64,000 bases of DNA from Ruegeria conchae (GCF_000192475.1 NZ_AEYW01000007.1:124001-188000); one strand, 5' to 3'; shown: positions 25,569-35,903, counted from the stretch's first letter. Translations and numbers: made by a program. The notes: generated by a model from the letters alone, not told the origin.

Positions 25569-27476
25569 ATGAAACCCCTTCTGCCCGCGATGCGCTTTAC
25601 TGGAATTCATTCTTGGACTGCGGCGCTAGGAATTTCGGCAGCGGTTGTTTTCGGGGGTATTCAAGCCAGCGCCAGCGAGGATGGTATCACGCGAAGCCAC
25701 GGCTATTCTTACTTTGGAAACCTGGATTACCCGGCGGATTATCCGCACTTGAATTATGTCAATCCCGATGCGCCAAAAGGTGGAGAGCTGTCGCTGGCGG
25801 GATCAGGTACGTTTGATTCCCTGAACCCCTACTCGCGAAAAGGTCGCGCAGGCGCGTTGACGACGATTCAATATGACCCGCTGATCGAAAGCACATCAGA
25901 CAGTGTTGGCCAATACTACGGCGTTGTCGCCGAAAGCATGGAGTATGACGAAGGCCGCAACTACGTGATATTTCATTTGCGCCCCGAGGCGATGTTCTGG
26001 GATGAAACCCCAGTGACGGCCGAGGATGTAGTCTATAGCCACCGCCTGTTTATCAAGCAGGGCTTGCCATCTTATGCACAGGCAGTCGGTCGGATGGTCA
26101 CGGGTGCCGAAGCGCTGGATGATCACACCGTCAAATTTACCTTCAGCCCGGATGTCACCCGTCGTGGGCTTATCGAAACAGTTGGTTCAACTCCGGTCTT
26201 CTCGAAGGCTTGGTTTGAAGCTGATGAAAACCGCCGTCTTGATGAACCTCGTCTTGAGGTCGCGGTAGGGTCCGGCCCGTACAAGCTGGACAGCTACGAC
26301 ATCAATCGCCGCATCGTTTACAAGCGTCGTGATGACTATTGGGGCAAGGACTTGCCGATCAATGTGGGTCGCAACAATTACGACATCATTCGGATCGAAT
26401 ATTTCGCTGATCAAACTGCCGCATTTGAAGGTTTCAAAGCTGGTGAGTACACCATGCGTGTTGAAAGTGATCCGAAGCAGTGGGCCTCGAGTTACGATTT
26501 CCCGAAGCTCGACGAAGGGTATGTTGTGCAGGATGAGATCGTTGATGGAAGTCCTCCGACACCATCTGGGTTTGTATTCAATCTGGGAAAACCGCAGTTT
26601 GCCGACAAGAATGTGCGCAAAGCACTAGCGCTGGCGTTTAATTTCGAATGGGCAAATGAGTCGCTGATGTTCGGACTGAACAAGCCGCGCAATTCGTTTG
26701 TGCAAGGCACTCATCTTGAGGCAACAGGTGCGCCAGAAGGCGCGGAACTGGCGTTCTTGGAAACACTGGGCGATGTCGTCCCGGCCGAAGTCTTAAGCGA
26801 GCCCGCGCTTGTTGTTCATGAATCCAACCCGGCCCGCCTGAACGACCGTCGCAATCTGCGGAAAGCGTCGAAACTGCTGGATGAAGCCGGATGGCCGGTC
26901 GGTGAAGGCAATCTGCGCCGAAATTCCGAAGGGCAGACGCTGAAAGTGAATATTCCTTACGCGTCCAGTATTCCCACCTCGACTTCGACGATGATCGAGA
27001 CCTACGTCCAGAACCTTCAGTCAATTGGTGTGGATGCTTCTGCAGAGAAAGTTGACCCCTCTCAGTTCACGCTGCGGCGTCGTGAGCGGGATTACGACAT
27101 GGTGTATTCGAACCGATATGGCTCGTTCCTATCCACCGGTGGCGGCCTAAGCCAGATGTATGGATCGGAAGAGGCTGCATTCAGCCTGTTCAATCCGGCG
27201 GGTCTTGCCAGCCCTCTTGTGGACGCGGTGATCGAAGCGTCCTTTGATACAACAAATCAGGCAGAGCAGGATGCCGCATTGATGGCGTTGGACCGTGTGC
27301 TGCGCTATGAGTTCTTTGTCATACCCGATGGGTATGTGGCGGACTATTGGACGGCTTACTACGACATGTATGAATATCCTGAAAATCTACCTCCATTCTC
27401 GCTGGGGTATCTCGATTTTTGGTGGATCAACCCTGAGAAAGAGGCTGACCTGAAAGCCAAAGGCGCGCTGCGGTAA
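25569..27476 (+). CDS. yejA: Extracellular solute-binding protein, family 5 (YejA)
   Basis: Periplasmic binding protein of a peptide/microcin-C-type ABC importer. 635 residues from the ATG at 25569, chosen for the AGAGGA 8 bases upstream; an ATG at 25536 adds 11 residues. Signal peptide of about 33 residues ending near ASASE. The mature part has the YejA opening [17 protein letters not shown] and the SBP_bac_5 core ([24 protein letters not shown]). First gene of yejABEF, with one base between it and yejB. Confidence 0.94.
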   Translation: MKPLLPAMRFTGIHSWTAALGISAAVVFGGIQASASEDGITRSHGYSYFGNLDYPADYPHLNYVNPDAPKGGELSLAGSGTFDSLNPYSRKGRAGALTTIQYDPLIESTSDSVGQYYGVVAESMEYDEGRNYVIFHLRPEAMFWDETPVTAEDVVYSHRLFIKQGLPSYAQAVGRMVTGAEALDDHTVKFTFSPDVTRRGLIETVGSTPVFSKAWFEADENRRLDEPRLEVAVGSGPYKLDSYDINRRIVYKRRDDYWGKDLPINVGRNNYDIIRIEYFADQTAAFEGFKAGEYTMRVESDPKQWASSYDFPKLDEGYVVQDEIVDGSPPTPSGFVFNLGKPQFADKNVRKALALAFNFEWANESLMFGLNKPRNSFVQGTHLEATGAPEGAELAFLETLGDVVPAEVLSEPALVVHESNPARLNDRRNLRKASKLLDEAGWPVGEGNLRRNSEGQTLKVNIPYASSIPTSTSTMIETYVQNLQSIGVDASAEKVDPSQFTLRRRERDYDMVYSNRYGSFLSTGGGLSQMYGSEEAAFSLFNPAGLASPLVDAVIEASFDTTNQAEQDAALMALDRVLRYEFFVIPDGYVADYWTAYYDMYEYPENLPPFSLGYLDFWWINPEKEADLKAKGALR

Positions 27477-27477
27477 A

Positions 27478-28572
27478 ATGGGCGCCTATATTCTAAGACG
27501 CCTATTGCTGGTCATACCGACCCTTCTGGGCATCATGATCGTCAATTTCACGCTGGTGCAATTTGTGCCGGGCGGACCGATCGAACAGATCATTGCGCAG
27601 ATCGAAGGTCAGGGCGATGTCTTTGCAGGATTCGCCGGTGGTGGCGATGCCGGGGCAGGCGCCGAACCTGCTGGAGGTTCCTTTGACGACAAATACGTCG
27701 GTGCGCGTGGGTTGCCGCCTGAGTTCATCGCTGAACTGGAAAAAGAGTTTGGATTCGACAAACCGCCACTCGAACGTTTTCTAGGCATGATGGGCAATTA
27801 CCTGACGTTGGATTTTGGTGAGAGCTACTTCCGCTCGATTAGCGTGATCGATCTGGTGCTGGAAAAAATGCCCGTGTCGATATCGCTGGGTCTTTGGTCG
27901 ACCCTGATCGCCTATCTGGTTTCGATCCCGCTGGGTATCCGCAAGGCGATCAAAGACGGGTCAAGTTTCGACACTTGGACCAGTGGTGCGATCATTGTGG
28001 CATATGCGATCCCCGGGTTCCTGTTTGCCATTCTGCTGTTGGTGTTGTTTGCCGGTGGGTCGTATTGGCAGATATTCCCGCTGCGCGGGCTCACCTCGGA
28101 CAACTGGGAAAGCCTCAGCCTGCTTGGCAAAGTCGCCGACTATTTCTGGCACATCGCGCTTCCGATCATCGCACTGACGATCTCGGCCTTCGCGACGCTG
28201 ACACTGCTGACCAAGAACTCGTTCCTGGATGAGATCAAAAAGCAATACGTCATGACCGCCCGCGCCAAGGGTCTGAGCGAGCGCAAGGTGCTGTACGGCC
28301 ATGTCTTCCGCAACGCGATGCTGATCGTGATTGCAGGGTTTCCGGCAGTGTTCATCGGCGTGTTCTTTGGTGGCTCGATCATCATCGAGACCATTTTCTC
28401 GCTCGATGGTCTTGGGCGACTGGGCTTTGAGGCCGCAGTGGCGCGCGACTATCCGGTGATTTTCGGCACGCTCTTCATCTTTGGCCTGATGGGCCTGGTT
28501 GTCGGCATCATCAGCGACCTAATGTACGTTCTGGTCGACCCGCGCATCGACTTTGAAAAGCGGGAGGGATAA
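27478..28572 (+). CDS. yejB: ABC transporter permease YejB
   Basis: Inner-membrane permease of 364 residues in the oligopeptide (DppB) family, with the long periplasmic insert after the first helix that marks YejB ([18 protein letters not shown], then a glycine-rich loop). The EAA region occurs near the C terminus ([20 protein letters not shown]), the docking site for YejF. Between yejA and yejE with essentially no spacing. Confidence 0.95.
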   Translation: MGAYILRRLLLVIPTLLGIMIVNFTLVQFVPGGPIEQIIAQIEGQGDVFAGFAGGGDAGAGAEPAGGSFDDKYVGARGLPPEFIAELEKEFGFDKPPLERFLGMMGNYLTLDFGESYFRSISVIDLVLEKMPVSISLGLWSTLIAYLVSIPLGIRKAIKDGSSFDTWTSGAIIVAYAIPGFLFAILLLVLFAGGSYWQIFPLRGLTSDNWESLSLLGKVADYFWHIALPIIALTISAFATLTLLTKNSFLDEIKKQYVMTARAKGLSERKVLYGHVFRNAMLIVIAGFPAVFIGVFFGGSIIIETIFSLDGLGRLGFEAAVARDYPVIFGTLFIFGLMGLVVGIISDLMYVLVDPRIDFEKREG

Positions 28573-29679
28573 TTGGCACTTTCCCCTCTTAACCAGCGCC
28601 GCTGGCGCAATTTCCGGCGTAACGGCCGTGCCTTCTGGTCGCTGATCATCTTCTCGATCCTGTTTGGCCTGTCGCTGTTTGCCGAGTTCATCGCCAACGA
28701 TAAGCCGATCCTGGTGAAGTACCGGGGCGAATTCTACACGCCGGTCTTCAACTTCTACGCCGAGACCGAATTCGGTGGCGATTTCCAGACCGAGGCGATC
28801 TACCGCGACCCCGAAGTCATGTGCCTGATCGACAGCGGAGGGCTAGATCAGTGTTTCGATGATCCTGAAGGGATTATCGAAGAGATTAAAGCCGGTACAT
28901 TCGAGGCGGACGGCTTCGAGCGCGGCTGGGCTATCTGGCCACTGATCCCTTATTCCTTCAACACCAGCGTGGACCGACCGGGTGCTGCACCGCTGCCGCC
29001 CAATAGTCAAAACCTGCTGGGCACGGATGACACCAAGCGAGATGTGCTGGCCCGCGTGATCTATGGCTTTCGCCTGTCGATCCTGTTCACGCTAATTGTG
29101 ACCGGGGCTGCCAGTTTGATCGGCATCTTTGCAGGGGCCATTCAGGGCTTTTTTGGCGGCTGGCTCGATCTGATCTTTCAACGGATTATTGAAATCTGGT
29201 CATCAACTCCCTCGCTCTATGTGATTATCATCATGTTTGCCATTCTCGGCCGAAGTTTTTGGTTGTTGGTGGCTCTGATGATTCTCTTCGGTTGGACCGG
29301 GTTGGTTGGCGTTGTACGGGCTGAATTCCTGAGGGCTCGAAATCTGGAATATGTTCGTGCCGCGCGCGCGCTAGGTGTGGGTAACATGACGATCATGTTC
29401 CGCCACATGCTGCCCAATGCGATGGTTGCCACGCTGACCTTCATGCCGTTCATCGTGACCGGCACGATTGGCGGACTGGCGTCGCTGGACTTCCTTGGTT
29501 TCGGCCTTCCGTCCTCGGCCCCATCGCTCGGAGAGCTCACATTACAGGCAAAACAAAACCTGCAGGCCCCGTGGCTGGCCTTCACCGCCTTTTTCACCTT
29601 TGCCATCATGCTGTCGCTGCTGGTCTTCATTTTCGAAGGCGTGCGCGATGCGTTTGATCCCAGAAAGACCTTCTCATGA
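28573..29679 (+). CDS. yejE: ABC transporter permease YejE
   Basis: Second permease, 368 residues, DppC family with the long extracytoplasmic segment typical of YejE (about 45-150) and the EAA loop AARALGVGNMTIMFRHMLPNA. It begins with TTG directly after the yejB TAA, with GGGAGGGA 5 bases upstream inside yejB, so translation is coupled. It overlaps yejF by ATGA. Confidence 0.95.
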   Translation: MALSPLNQRRWRNFRRNGRAFWSLIIFSILFGLSLFAEFIANDKPILVKYRGEFYTPVFNFYAETEFGGDFQTEAIYRDPEVMCLIDSGGLDQCFDDPEGIIEEIKAGTFEADGFERGWAIWPLIPYSFNTSVDRPGAAPLPPNSQNLLGTDDTKRDVLARVIYGFRLSILFTLIVTGAASLIGIFAGAIQGFFGGWLDLIFQRIIEIWSSTPSLYVIIIMFAILGRSFWLLVALMILFGWTGLVGVVRAEFLRARNLEYVRAARALGVGNMTIMFRHMLPNAMVATLTFMPFIVTGTIGGLASLDFLGFGLPSSAPSLGELTLQAKQNLQAPWLAFTAFFTFAIMLSLLVFIFEGVRDAFDPRKTFS

Positions 29680-31253
29680 GCCTGCTGGATGTGAACAACC
29701 TCAAAGTCTCCTTCCGGCAGGACGGGCAGGTTTCTGCTGCGGTGAAAGGTGTGTCCTTTACCGTGGACCGGGGTGAAACAGTAGCGCTGGTAGGGGAATC
29801 GGGCTCAGGCAAGTCTGTGACCGCTCTCAGCACCGTATCACTGCTGGGCGATAGTGCGATCGTCGAAGGCTCGGTCACCTATGACGGCCAAGAGATGATT
29901 GGCGCGTCCGAGAACAAGCTGATGGAAGTGCGTGGCAACGACATCAGCTTTATTTTCCAAGAGCCGATGACCTCGCTCAACCCGCTTCATACGATCCAGA
30001 AGCAGATGACCGAGTCTCTAGCATTGCACCAGGGGCTGGCTGGTGATGCGGCGCGAAATCGGATTATTGAACTGCTGAACAAAGTTGGCATCCGCGACCC
30101 GGAAGAACGTTTGGACAGTTATCCGCATCAGCTGTCGGGTGGGCAGCGTCAGCGCGTGATGATCGCAATGGCGCTGGCCAACAAGCCGGACATTCTGATC
30201 GCAGATGAACCAACGACCGCGCTGGATGTGACCATTCAGGCACAGATTCTGGAACTACTGGCTGAACTGCAAAAGTCTGAAAACATGGGAATGCTGTTCA
30301 TCACCCATGACCTTGGCATCGTCCGGCGCATCGCAGACCGGGTCTGCGTAATGAAGGGTGGTGAGATCGTCGAAACCGGCGTAACCTCCGAGATTTTCGA
30401 CAACCCGCAGCATCCTTATACGCGCAAGCTGCTGGCGGCTGAGCCGTCAGGACACCCCGATCCGGTGGCAGCTGATGCCGAAGAGGTCGCGCGCACCGAT
30501 CACCTGAAGGTCTGGTTTCCGATCCAACGGGGGTTCCTGAAACGTACAGTCGGGCATGTAAAAGCCGTCAATGACGCGACGCTCAGCGTCCGCGCCGGGG
30601 AAACGCTTGGAATCGTAGGCGAGAGCGGGTCGGGCAAGACGACACTGGCCCTGGCCATGATGCGTTTGATCGCCTCCGAGGGCGGGATCACTTTCCGCGA
30701 TCAGGACGTTCGCCGCTGGTCAACGCGTGAACTCAGACGGCTGCGCAAAGATATGCAGATCGTGTTTCAGGACCCGTTTGGCAGCCTCAGCCCCCGTATG
30801 ACCTGTATGCAGATCATCGCCGAAGGGTTGGCTATCCACAATGTCGACCCCCATCGTGCCCCGCGTGAATTGGTGGCCGAAGTGATGACCGAGGTCGGGC
30901 TGGACCCCGCCGCGATGGACCGCTACCCGCATGAGTTTTCAGGCGGGCAACGCCAGCGGATCGCCATCGCGCGCGCCATGGTGTTGCGGCCCAAGCTGCT
31001 GGTTCTGGATGAACCGACCAGCGCGCTGGACATGACCGTGCAGGTGCAGATTGTTGATCTGTTGCGGGACCTGCAAAGGAAGTACGGGCTGGCTTATCTG
31101 TTCATCAGCCACGACCTGAAGGTCGTGCGCGCGATGTCTCATAACGTCATCGTCATGCGCAACGGGGATGTGGTCGAGATGGGCGCAGCCGAGGATTTGT
31201 TCGAACACGCCCAAACCGACTACACGCGTGAATTGATCGCGGCAGCGGGCTGA
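29676..31253 (+). CDS. yejF: ABC transporter ATP-binding protein YejF (two NBDs)
   Basis: Fused double ATPase of 525 residues that powers the Yej importer. NBD1: Walker A GESGSGKSV (about 39-47), signature LSGGQRQRV and Walker B ILIADEPTT. NBD2: Walker A GESGSGKTT (about 313-321), signature FSGGQRQRI and Walker B LLVLDEPTS. Oligopeptide-type C-terminal extensions follow each. Last gene of the operon; an 8-bp hairpin overlaps its stop codon. Confidence 0.96.
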   Translation: MSLLDVNNLKVSFRQDGQVSAAVKGVSFTVDRGETVALVGESGSGKSVTALSTVSLLGDSAIVEGSVTYDGQEMIGASENKLMEVRGNDISFIFQEPMTSLNPLHTIQKQMTESLALHQGLAGDAARNRIIELLNKVGIRDPEERLDSYPHQLSGGQRQRVMIAMALANKPDILIADEPTTALDVTIQAQILELLAELQKSENMGMLFITHDLGIVRRIADRVCVMKGGEIVETGVTSEIFDNPQHPYTRKLLAAEPSGHPDPVAADAEEVARTDHLKVWFPIQRGFLKRTVGHVKAVNDATLSVRAGETLGIVGESGSGKTTLALAMMRLIASEGGITFRDQDVRRWSTRELRRLRKDMQIVFQDPFGSLSPRMTCMQIIAEGLAIHNVDPHRAPRELVAEVMTEVGLDPAAMDRYPHEFSGGQRQRIAIARAMVLRPKLLVLDEPTSALDMTVQVQIVDLLRDLQRKYGLAYLFISHDLKVVRAMSHNVIVMRNGDVVEMGAAEDLFEHAQTDYTRELIAAAG

Positions 31254-31265
31254 CGAGCAGCCCGC
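31245..31265. terminator. Hairpin at the yejF 3' end
   Basis: The GCGGGCTG/CAGCCCGC stem with a 5-base loop overlaps the yejF stop and is followed by C residues rather than T. It lies between converging genes; at most a weak terminator. Confidence 0.45.
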
Positions 31266-31275
31266 CCCCCTAGCC

Positions 31276-33201
31276 TCAGGCCATTTCCTTGTTCTTTGCA
31301 GAGGCAGGAACAGGGCCGCGCAGTTCTTCATAATGATCGAACTGCAGTTTGACCCAACCGGTGCCACGGGTGGCGCTGGCAAGGGTTCGGTGCAGTTCAT
31401 CCTCGGCAACGGCCGGAAGCTGCGCGTTGAATATCTCCCAACCCGAAGCGTTCGGATTGCCCTCGAATCCTAGAACTTGACCCTGCAAAGAACTGATCGT
31501 GGGGACCAGGTCACCGACGAAGGTTGACGGCAGATGGATTTCGGCATTCAGGATTGGTTGCAGGACGACGGGTTTGGCCTCGGGCAGCGCTTCACGCACC
31601 GCGTTCTTGCCAGCGGTGCGGAAGGCATAGTCCGAACTGTCCACGTTATGGTGCTTGCCGTCGCTGAGCGTCACCTTGACGTCCACGACAGGGAAACCTT
31701 CAGGGCCTTCGACCAGTGCGTCCTTGGCCCCGTGTTCAACCGAAGGAATGTAGTTCCGGGGTACGGCCCCGCCCTTGACTACTTCTTCGAACTGGAACCC
31801 CGATCCGCGCGGTAGCGGCGCGATTGAGATCACCACATCAGCAAATTGACCTGCGCCACCGGATTGCTTGCGGTGGCGGTGACGATGATCGACTTTGGTG
31901 CGGATGGTTTCGCGATAGGCGGTTCCGGCGGCCTCGGCTTCAATCTCAATCCCAAAATCTTCGTCTAGTTTAGCTGTCACGCGGCGCATGTGTTGTGGGC
32001 CTTGCGAACTTAGAATGGAATGACCGCTTAATTCGTCCTGTTCCAGATGCAGTCCGGGATCGATTTCAACCAAACGGGTCAGCGCGTTCGACAGACGCAC
32101 ATCGTCGCGTTCATGCGCGGGTGAGACAACCTGACGATGCGCAGCGGGATGCGAAGAGGCCCATTCCGGCAGCGGTGTAGCAGCAGCGCTGTCATATATG
32201 AAACCAGGGTTGAGATGATCGGATTTGACGGCCAGACCAATCTGTCCAGCCTCAAGAGCACCGATCTGGGTTTTGGCGTCGAGTGTGGTCAGGTTCCCAA
32301 CGGTTTCACCGCCCAGAGGCTCGTGCGCTTTGACGCCATCGCCCAGTCCGCGCAATACGGTGATCTTACCAATATGCTTCTTCACATCCGCAAAGCCTGC
32401 GATGGCGCGCGCTGAATCTTCGGCCTCGTCCCTGTCTGCTGCGATGTTGAATTCCGGGGCCTCATGGCGCAGTGCTTTCATCAGGCGCGTCAGGCCATTG
32501 CCATGGCTGGCAGCACCCAGGCAGGCGGGGATAAGCTGGTGGTTCTGCAAAACCTGCGCGGCCAACTCGTAGACCTCCTCGCTGGGTGGCTGCTTATCTT
32601 CGATCAGTTGCTCCAGCAAATGGTCATCAAAATCTGACAGGGTCTCGAGCAACTCGGTGCGCGCTTCCTGTTCGCGATCCTCCACCGATTGCGGCAATTC
32701 GATCAAGGCTGAGGGCTGGCCTTCTTGATACTTCCACGCGCGTTCCGAGATCAGGTCGACGGCCCCGATGATGTCTTCTCCTTCGCGAATCGGAACTTGA
32801 CGCAAAGCGATGTGGTGACTGCAATAGGTCTGAAGCGCTGCTACGATGTCGCGTATGCGGCCATTGGGGCTGTCCATGCGATTGATAAAGAGGAAACTGG
32901 GAATACCTGCTTCCTCAACCAGTCTCAGATAAGGGGCACAAAGGACTGCGGCGTCTGGATCGGGGGGAACCACAACCACAGCTGCGTCTGAAATGGCCAT
33001 CGCCGGGCCGACATAGGCCAGCGCATCGCCGCCTCCGTCCACGTCCACCGCGCACCACGGTTCGTCTAAATAAGAAAAACCGTGCAAATGCACGGTTCCG
33101 GAAACATCGAATGTTGTAGGCCGCCCGTCGAGGCGGCTGATCGCTTCGACCAAGGTGGATTTGCCCGATTGACTGGGGCCGAGGACGGTGAAAACGCGCA
33201 T
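31276..33201 (-). CDS. EF-G-like translation GTPase paralogue
   Basis: 641 residues with the five-domain layout of elongation factor G but clearly divergent. The P-loop is GPSQSGKST (8-16) instead of the GHVDHGKTT type, G4 is NRMD (107-110), and the G3 position reads D53-V-D-G56-G57, so the catalytic histidine of DTPGH is a glycine. Domain IV-V hallmarks remain (SGGAGQFADVVISIAPLPRG, EVVKGGAVPRNYIPSVEHG, LEVQ..LQGQVLGFEGN-type end). Start ATG 33201 is fixed by the P-loop position; the open frame to 33351 has no homology. Probably an auxiliary or regulatory EF-G homologue; its ribosomal role is unknown. Confidence 0.88.
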   Translation of the reverse strand: MRVFTVLGPSQSGKSTLVEAISRLDGRPTTFDVSGTVHLHGFSYLDEPWCAVDVDGGGDALAYVGPAMAISDAAVVVVPPDPDAAVLCAPYLRLVEEAGIPSFLFINRMDSPNGRIRDIVAALQTYCSHHIALRQVPIREGEDIIGAVDLISERAWKYQEGQPSALIELPQSVEDREQEARTELLETLSDFDDHLLEQLIEDKQPPSEEVYELAAQVLQNHQLIPACLGAASHGNGLTRLMKALRHEAPEFNIAADRDEAEDSARAIAGFADVKKHIGKITVLRGLGDGVKAHEPLGGETVGNLTTLDAKTQIGALEAGQIGLAVKSDHLNPGFIYDSAAATPLPEWASSHPAAHRQVVSPAHERDDVRLSNALTRLVEIDPGLHLEQDELSGHSILSSQGPQHMRRVTAKLDEDFGIEIEAEAAGTAYRETIRTKVDHRHRHRKQSGGAGQFADVVISIAPLPRGSGFQFEEVVKGGAVPRNYIPSVEHGAKDALVEGPEGFPVVDVKVTLSDGKHHNVDSSDYAFRTAGKNAVREALPEAKPVVLQPILNAEIHLPSTFVGDLVPTISSLQGQVLGFEGNPNASGWEIFNAQLPAVAEDELHRTLASATRGTGWVKLQFDHYEELRGPVPASAKNKEMA

Positions 33202-33379
33202 GAGTGCTGTCCCTGTTTCAGTTGCAACTTGGCTGCACGAAAAGGGCTGTCGAACGCATGCGCGTCGGCAAGAACTGTCTGCGTTTGCCTGCCTCAGGCT
33301 GTGAAGAGGCGGTCCTCTCCACCCCTTGAGTGTGGAGAAAACCGAAGGCATGCGTCAAGCCCCCGTGCTGGATTCGAAG

Positions 33380-33404
33380 GGCAGGTCGCGAAAAACGACC
33401 TGCC
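33380..33404 (-). terminator. Hairpin downstream of hemN
   Basis: The GGCAGGTCG/CGACCTGCC stem (9 bp, loop CGAAAAA) lies 10 bases beyond the hemN stop. No U run follows on the minus strand; partial terminator or 3'-end stabiliser. Confidence 0.55.
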
Positions 33405-33413
33405 GAAGTGTGT

Positions 33414-34769
33414 TCAGATCGCGGAACTATGCCCAGCCTTACTCAGATCATATGCGTCGAAGCTACGTGCGATCATGCGGGTGAGAGCGCGCGCTTCGGG
33501 CGGGATGAACAAGCCGTTTTCATCAATGCGCAGCAGTCCGTCAAAGGCTGCATTTGCCTTGGCGTACATCTGGTGCAGCTCAGCGGCTGAGATGTCGTAG
33601 TCGCGCAGAATCTCGTTCGAATTGATCTGGAAATCACACATCAGTGCCTCGATCAGGCGCGACCGCAGGATATCCTGACCTTTGAACAAGTGCCCGCGCG
33701 ACGTCGAGAACCGCCCTTCGCGAATGGCCTTCGTGTGGGCTGAGGTTGCCGGAGCATTCTGTGCATATCCCTGCGGGAACCGCGAGATTGAGCTGGCACC
33801 CAAGCCAATCAGGATCGGGGCCTGATCGTCCGTGTAACCCTGGAAATTCCGTTTCAGACGACCGGCACGCAGCGCATGGGTCAGCCCATCATCCTGGGTC
33901 GCGAAGTGGTCGATCCCGATCTCAGCGTAATTGTCCCACAGAAACAGTCGCCGGGCAGTTTCGAACAATTCCAGTCGCTTCTCTGGCGTGGGAAGCGCAT
34001 CTGATGGAATCAGTTGCTGGCGCTTGGCCATCCAGGGCACATGAGCATAGCCATAAAGCGCGACCCGATCCGGGTTCAGGGAAAGCAGCTTTTGGACGCT
34101 CTCGGTCATGCGGGCTTTGGTCTGATGAGGCAGACCATAAAGGATATCCGCGTTCAGGCTGGCAATTCCACGTGCGCGGATCATCTCGGCCGCTTTGCGA
34201 GTGGTATCGTAGCTTTGAATGCGGCCTATGGTTTTCTGGATTTCATCATCGAAATCCTGCACGCCGATCGAGGCGCGGTTCATCCCGGCCTCGGCCAGCG
34301 CATCCAATCTGGCTTCGTCGATCTCATTCGGATCAATTTCAACCGAGAATTCCGCATCTGGACCCAGCGGAACGACTTCAAGAATCCGTCCTGCCAACTC
34401 GCGCATCAGGTCCGCATTCAACAGGGTCGGCGTGCCGCCACCCCAATGTAGCCGAGACAGCGTAACTCTCTCGGGCAAACGCGCGGCCAGCAGGTCAAGT
34501 TCGGCTTTCAGAACGTCAACATAGGCAATAACAGGGTTATCCGTTTGGGTGCCTTGTGTCCGGCAGGCGCAGAACCAGCATAGCCTGCGGCAGAAGGGTA
34601 CGTGGATATAAAGCGAGATCGAACTGCCGGGGGCAATCCCGGAAATCCAGTCGGCAAACAAGTCAGCCCCCACGTCATTGCTAAAGTGGGGGGCTGTGGG
34701 ATAGCTTGTGTAACGCGGTACTTTCGCGTCAAAAAGTCCAAGCCGTGCCAATTGCGGTTTCAGTGTCAT
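33414..34769 (-). CDS. hemN: Oxygen-independent coproporphyrinogen III oxidase HemN
   Basis: Radical-SAM enzyme making protoporphyrinogen IX without oxygen, needed for heme under low oxygen. 451 residues. The cluster motif is C60-x3-C64-x2-C67 plus C69, the HemN arrangement, after YIHVPFC. An N-terminal RYTSYPTAPHF segment and a C-terminal HemN_C domain (about 370-430) are present. Divergent from fnrL with an FNR box between them. A TATAGT -10 lies only about 10-15 bases from the ATG, and no ribosome-binding site is visible, suggesting a leaderless mRNA. Confidence 0.97.
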   Translation of the reverse strand: MTLKPQLARLGLFDAKVPRYTSYPTAPHFSNDVGADLFADWISGIAPGSSISLYIHVPFCRRLCWFCACRTQGTQTDNPVIAYVDVLKAELDLLAARLPERVTLSRLHWGGGTPTLLNADLMRELAGRILEVVPLGPDAEFSVEIDPNEIDEARLDALAEAGMNRASIGVQDFDDEIQKTIGRIQSYDTTRKAAEMIRARGIASLNADILYGLPHQTKARMTESVQKLLSLNPDRVALYGYAHVPWMAKRQQLIPSDALPTPEKRLELFETARRLFLWDNYAEIGIDHFATQDDGLTHALRAGRLKRNFQGYTDDQAPILIGLGASSISRFPQGYAQNAPATSAHTKAIREGRFSTSRGHLFKGQDILRSRLIEALMCDFQINSNEILRDYDISAAELHQMYAKANAAFDGLLRIDENGLFIPPEARALTRMIARSFDAYDLSKAGHSSAI

Positions 34770-34804
34770 GGCGATATGACTATAGCGGGAGGGCCCAGGG
34801 TACT

Positions 34805-34818
34805 TTGACCGAAATCAA
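34805..34818. promoter_or_regulatory. FNR box between hemN and fnrL
   Basis: TTGA-CCGAAA-TCAA. Its centre is about 40 bases upstream of the predicted hemN transcription start (from the minus-strand TATAGT at 34784-34779), the class II activator position. On the other side it abuts the first in-frame ATG of fnrL, where binding could repress fnrL. Confidence 0.85.
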
Positions 34819-34830
34819 ATGGAAACGCGA

Positions 34831-35574
34831 ATGACACTCAAGGCCCAATTCGACCACACAAATTGCGCAGAATGCCCGATACGGCATCGCGCGGTGTGCG
34901 CGCATTGTGAAAAGGACGAGCTGGAAGAACTTGAGAGCATCAAGTACTACCGCAGCTTTGAGGCTGGGCAGACAGTCATCTGGTCCGGTGATCCGATGAA
35001 CTTTGTCGGTTCTGTCGTATCCGGAATTGCGTCTCTGACACAGACGATGGAAGACGGGCGCACACAGATGGTGGGCTTGCTCTTACCTAGTGATTTCGTT
35101 GGCCGACCCGGGCGTGAAAACGCGCCGTATGACGTTGTTGCGACGACCGATCTGGTGATGTGCTGCTTTCGGAAAAAACCTTTTGAAGAACTGATGGTGA
35201 CGACACCGCATATCGCGCAGCGCCTGTTGCAGATGACTTTGGACGAGTTGGATGCCGCGCGTGAATGGATGCTGGTGCTTGGGCGGAAAACGGCGCGGGA
35301 AAAGATTGCCAGCCTTCTCTCGATCATTGCGCGTAGGGACGCGTCACTTCATTCGTCCGGCACTGTCGGCCCGATTGTATTCGACCTTCCTCTGACACGA
35401 GAGGCGATGGCAGACTACCTAGGCCTGACACTTGAGACTGTTAGCAGACAAATCTCAGCCCTCAAGAAGGACAAGGTCATCTTGTTGGAAAGCAAACGCC
35501 ATGTCACGATCCCAGATATGGGGCGTTTGATGGAAGAGGCGGGTGACGATTCGGATGGCGGATTTCTGGTCTGA
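34831..35574 (+). CDS. fnrL: FnrL, oxygen-sensing Crp/Fnr regulator
   Basis: 4Fe-4S activator of microaerobic genes. 247 residues from the ATG at 34831, preceded by GGAA at 6-base spacing; an upstream ATG at 34819 directly abuts the FNR box and is less likely. N-terminal cysteines C12, C15, C23 and C26, plus C111/C112, supply the four cluster ligands. A cAMP-type beta barrel, a long dimerisation helix, and the recognition helix ETVSRQ follow, with the E..SR set that reads TTGAT/ATCAA. It lies between hemN and the cco cluster, its expected targets. Confidence 0.95.
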   Translation: MTLKAQFDHTNCAECPIRHRAVCAHCEKDELEELESIKYYRSFEAGQTVIWSGDPMNFVGSVVSGIASLTQTMEDGRTQMVGLLLPSDFVGRPGRENAPYDVVATTDLVMCCFRKKPFEELMVTTPHIAQRLLQMTLDELDAAREWMLVLGRKTAREKIASLLSIIARRDASLHSSGTVGPIVFDLPLTREAMADYLGLTLETVSRQISALKKDKVILLESKRHVTIPDMGRLMEEAGDDSDGGFLV

Positions 35575-35619
35575 TATCCGATGATCTGACTAAAGCCCCA
35601 AAACAAACAGGAGCCAACA

Positions 35620-35874
35620 ATGGAATTCAGCGGTGTATTGGCCATGTTGTTCATCGGCGCGATTGCCGGGTGGCTGTCCGGAAAGATCATGGAAGGACGC
35701 GGGTTCGGCCTGATCGGCAACATCATCGTCGGAGTCGTCGGCGCGTTTTTGGCTGGCACGATCTTTCCCGCTTTGGGCTTTGGCGTCGGTGGTGGGCTGC
35801 TCTCTTCGATTTTCTTTGCGACGGCCGGCGCAGTGATTCTTCTGTTCCTAATTGGCCTGATCCGCAAGGCTTGA
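35620..35874 (+). CDS. GlsB/YeaQ/YmgE-family small membrane protein
   Basis: 84-residue, glycine-rich protein with three membrane helices (about 3-20, 28-48, 57-80). The family opening (GAIAGWLSGKIMEGRGFG) and LIGNIIVGVVGAFLAG are typical of transglycosylase-associated/stress-response membrane proteins of unknown function. ACAGGAG sits 6 bases before the ATG. It has its own terminator and is 45 bases after fnrL. Confidence 0.92.
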   Translation: MEFSGVLAMLFIGAIAGWLSGKIMEGRGFGLIGNIIVGVVGAFLAGTIFPALGFGVGGGLLSSIFFATAGAVILLFLIGLIRKA

Positions 35875-35876
35875 GA

Positions 35877-35903
35877 AAAAACCGCCCCGATAGGGCGGTT
35901 TTT
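35877..35903. terminator. Bidirectional intrinsic terminator
   Basis: The AAAAACCGCCC/GGGCGGTTTTT stem (11 bp, loop CGATA) lies between the converging GlsB-like and usp genes; T/A runs on both sides. Confidence 0.95.
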
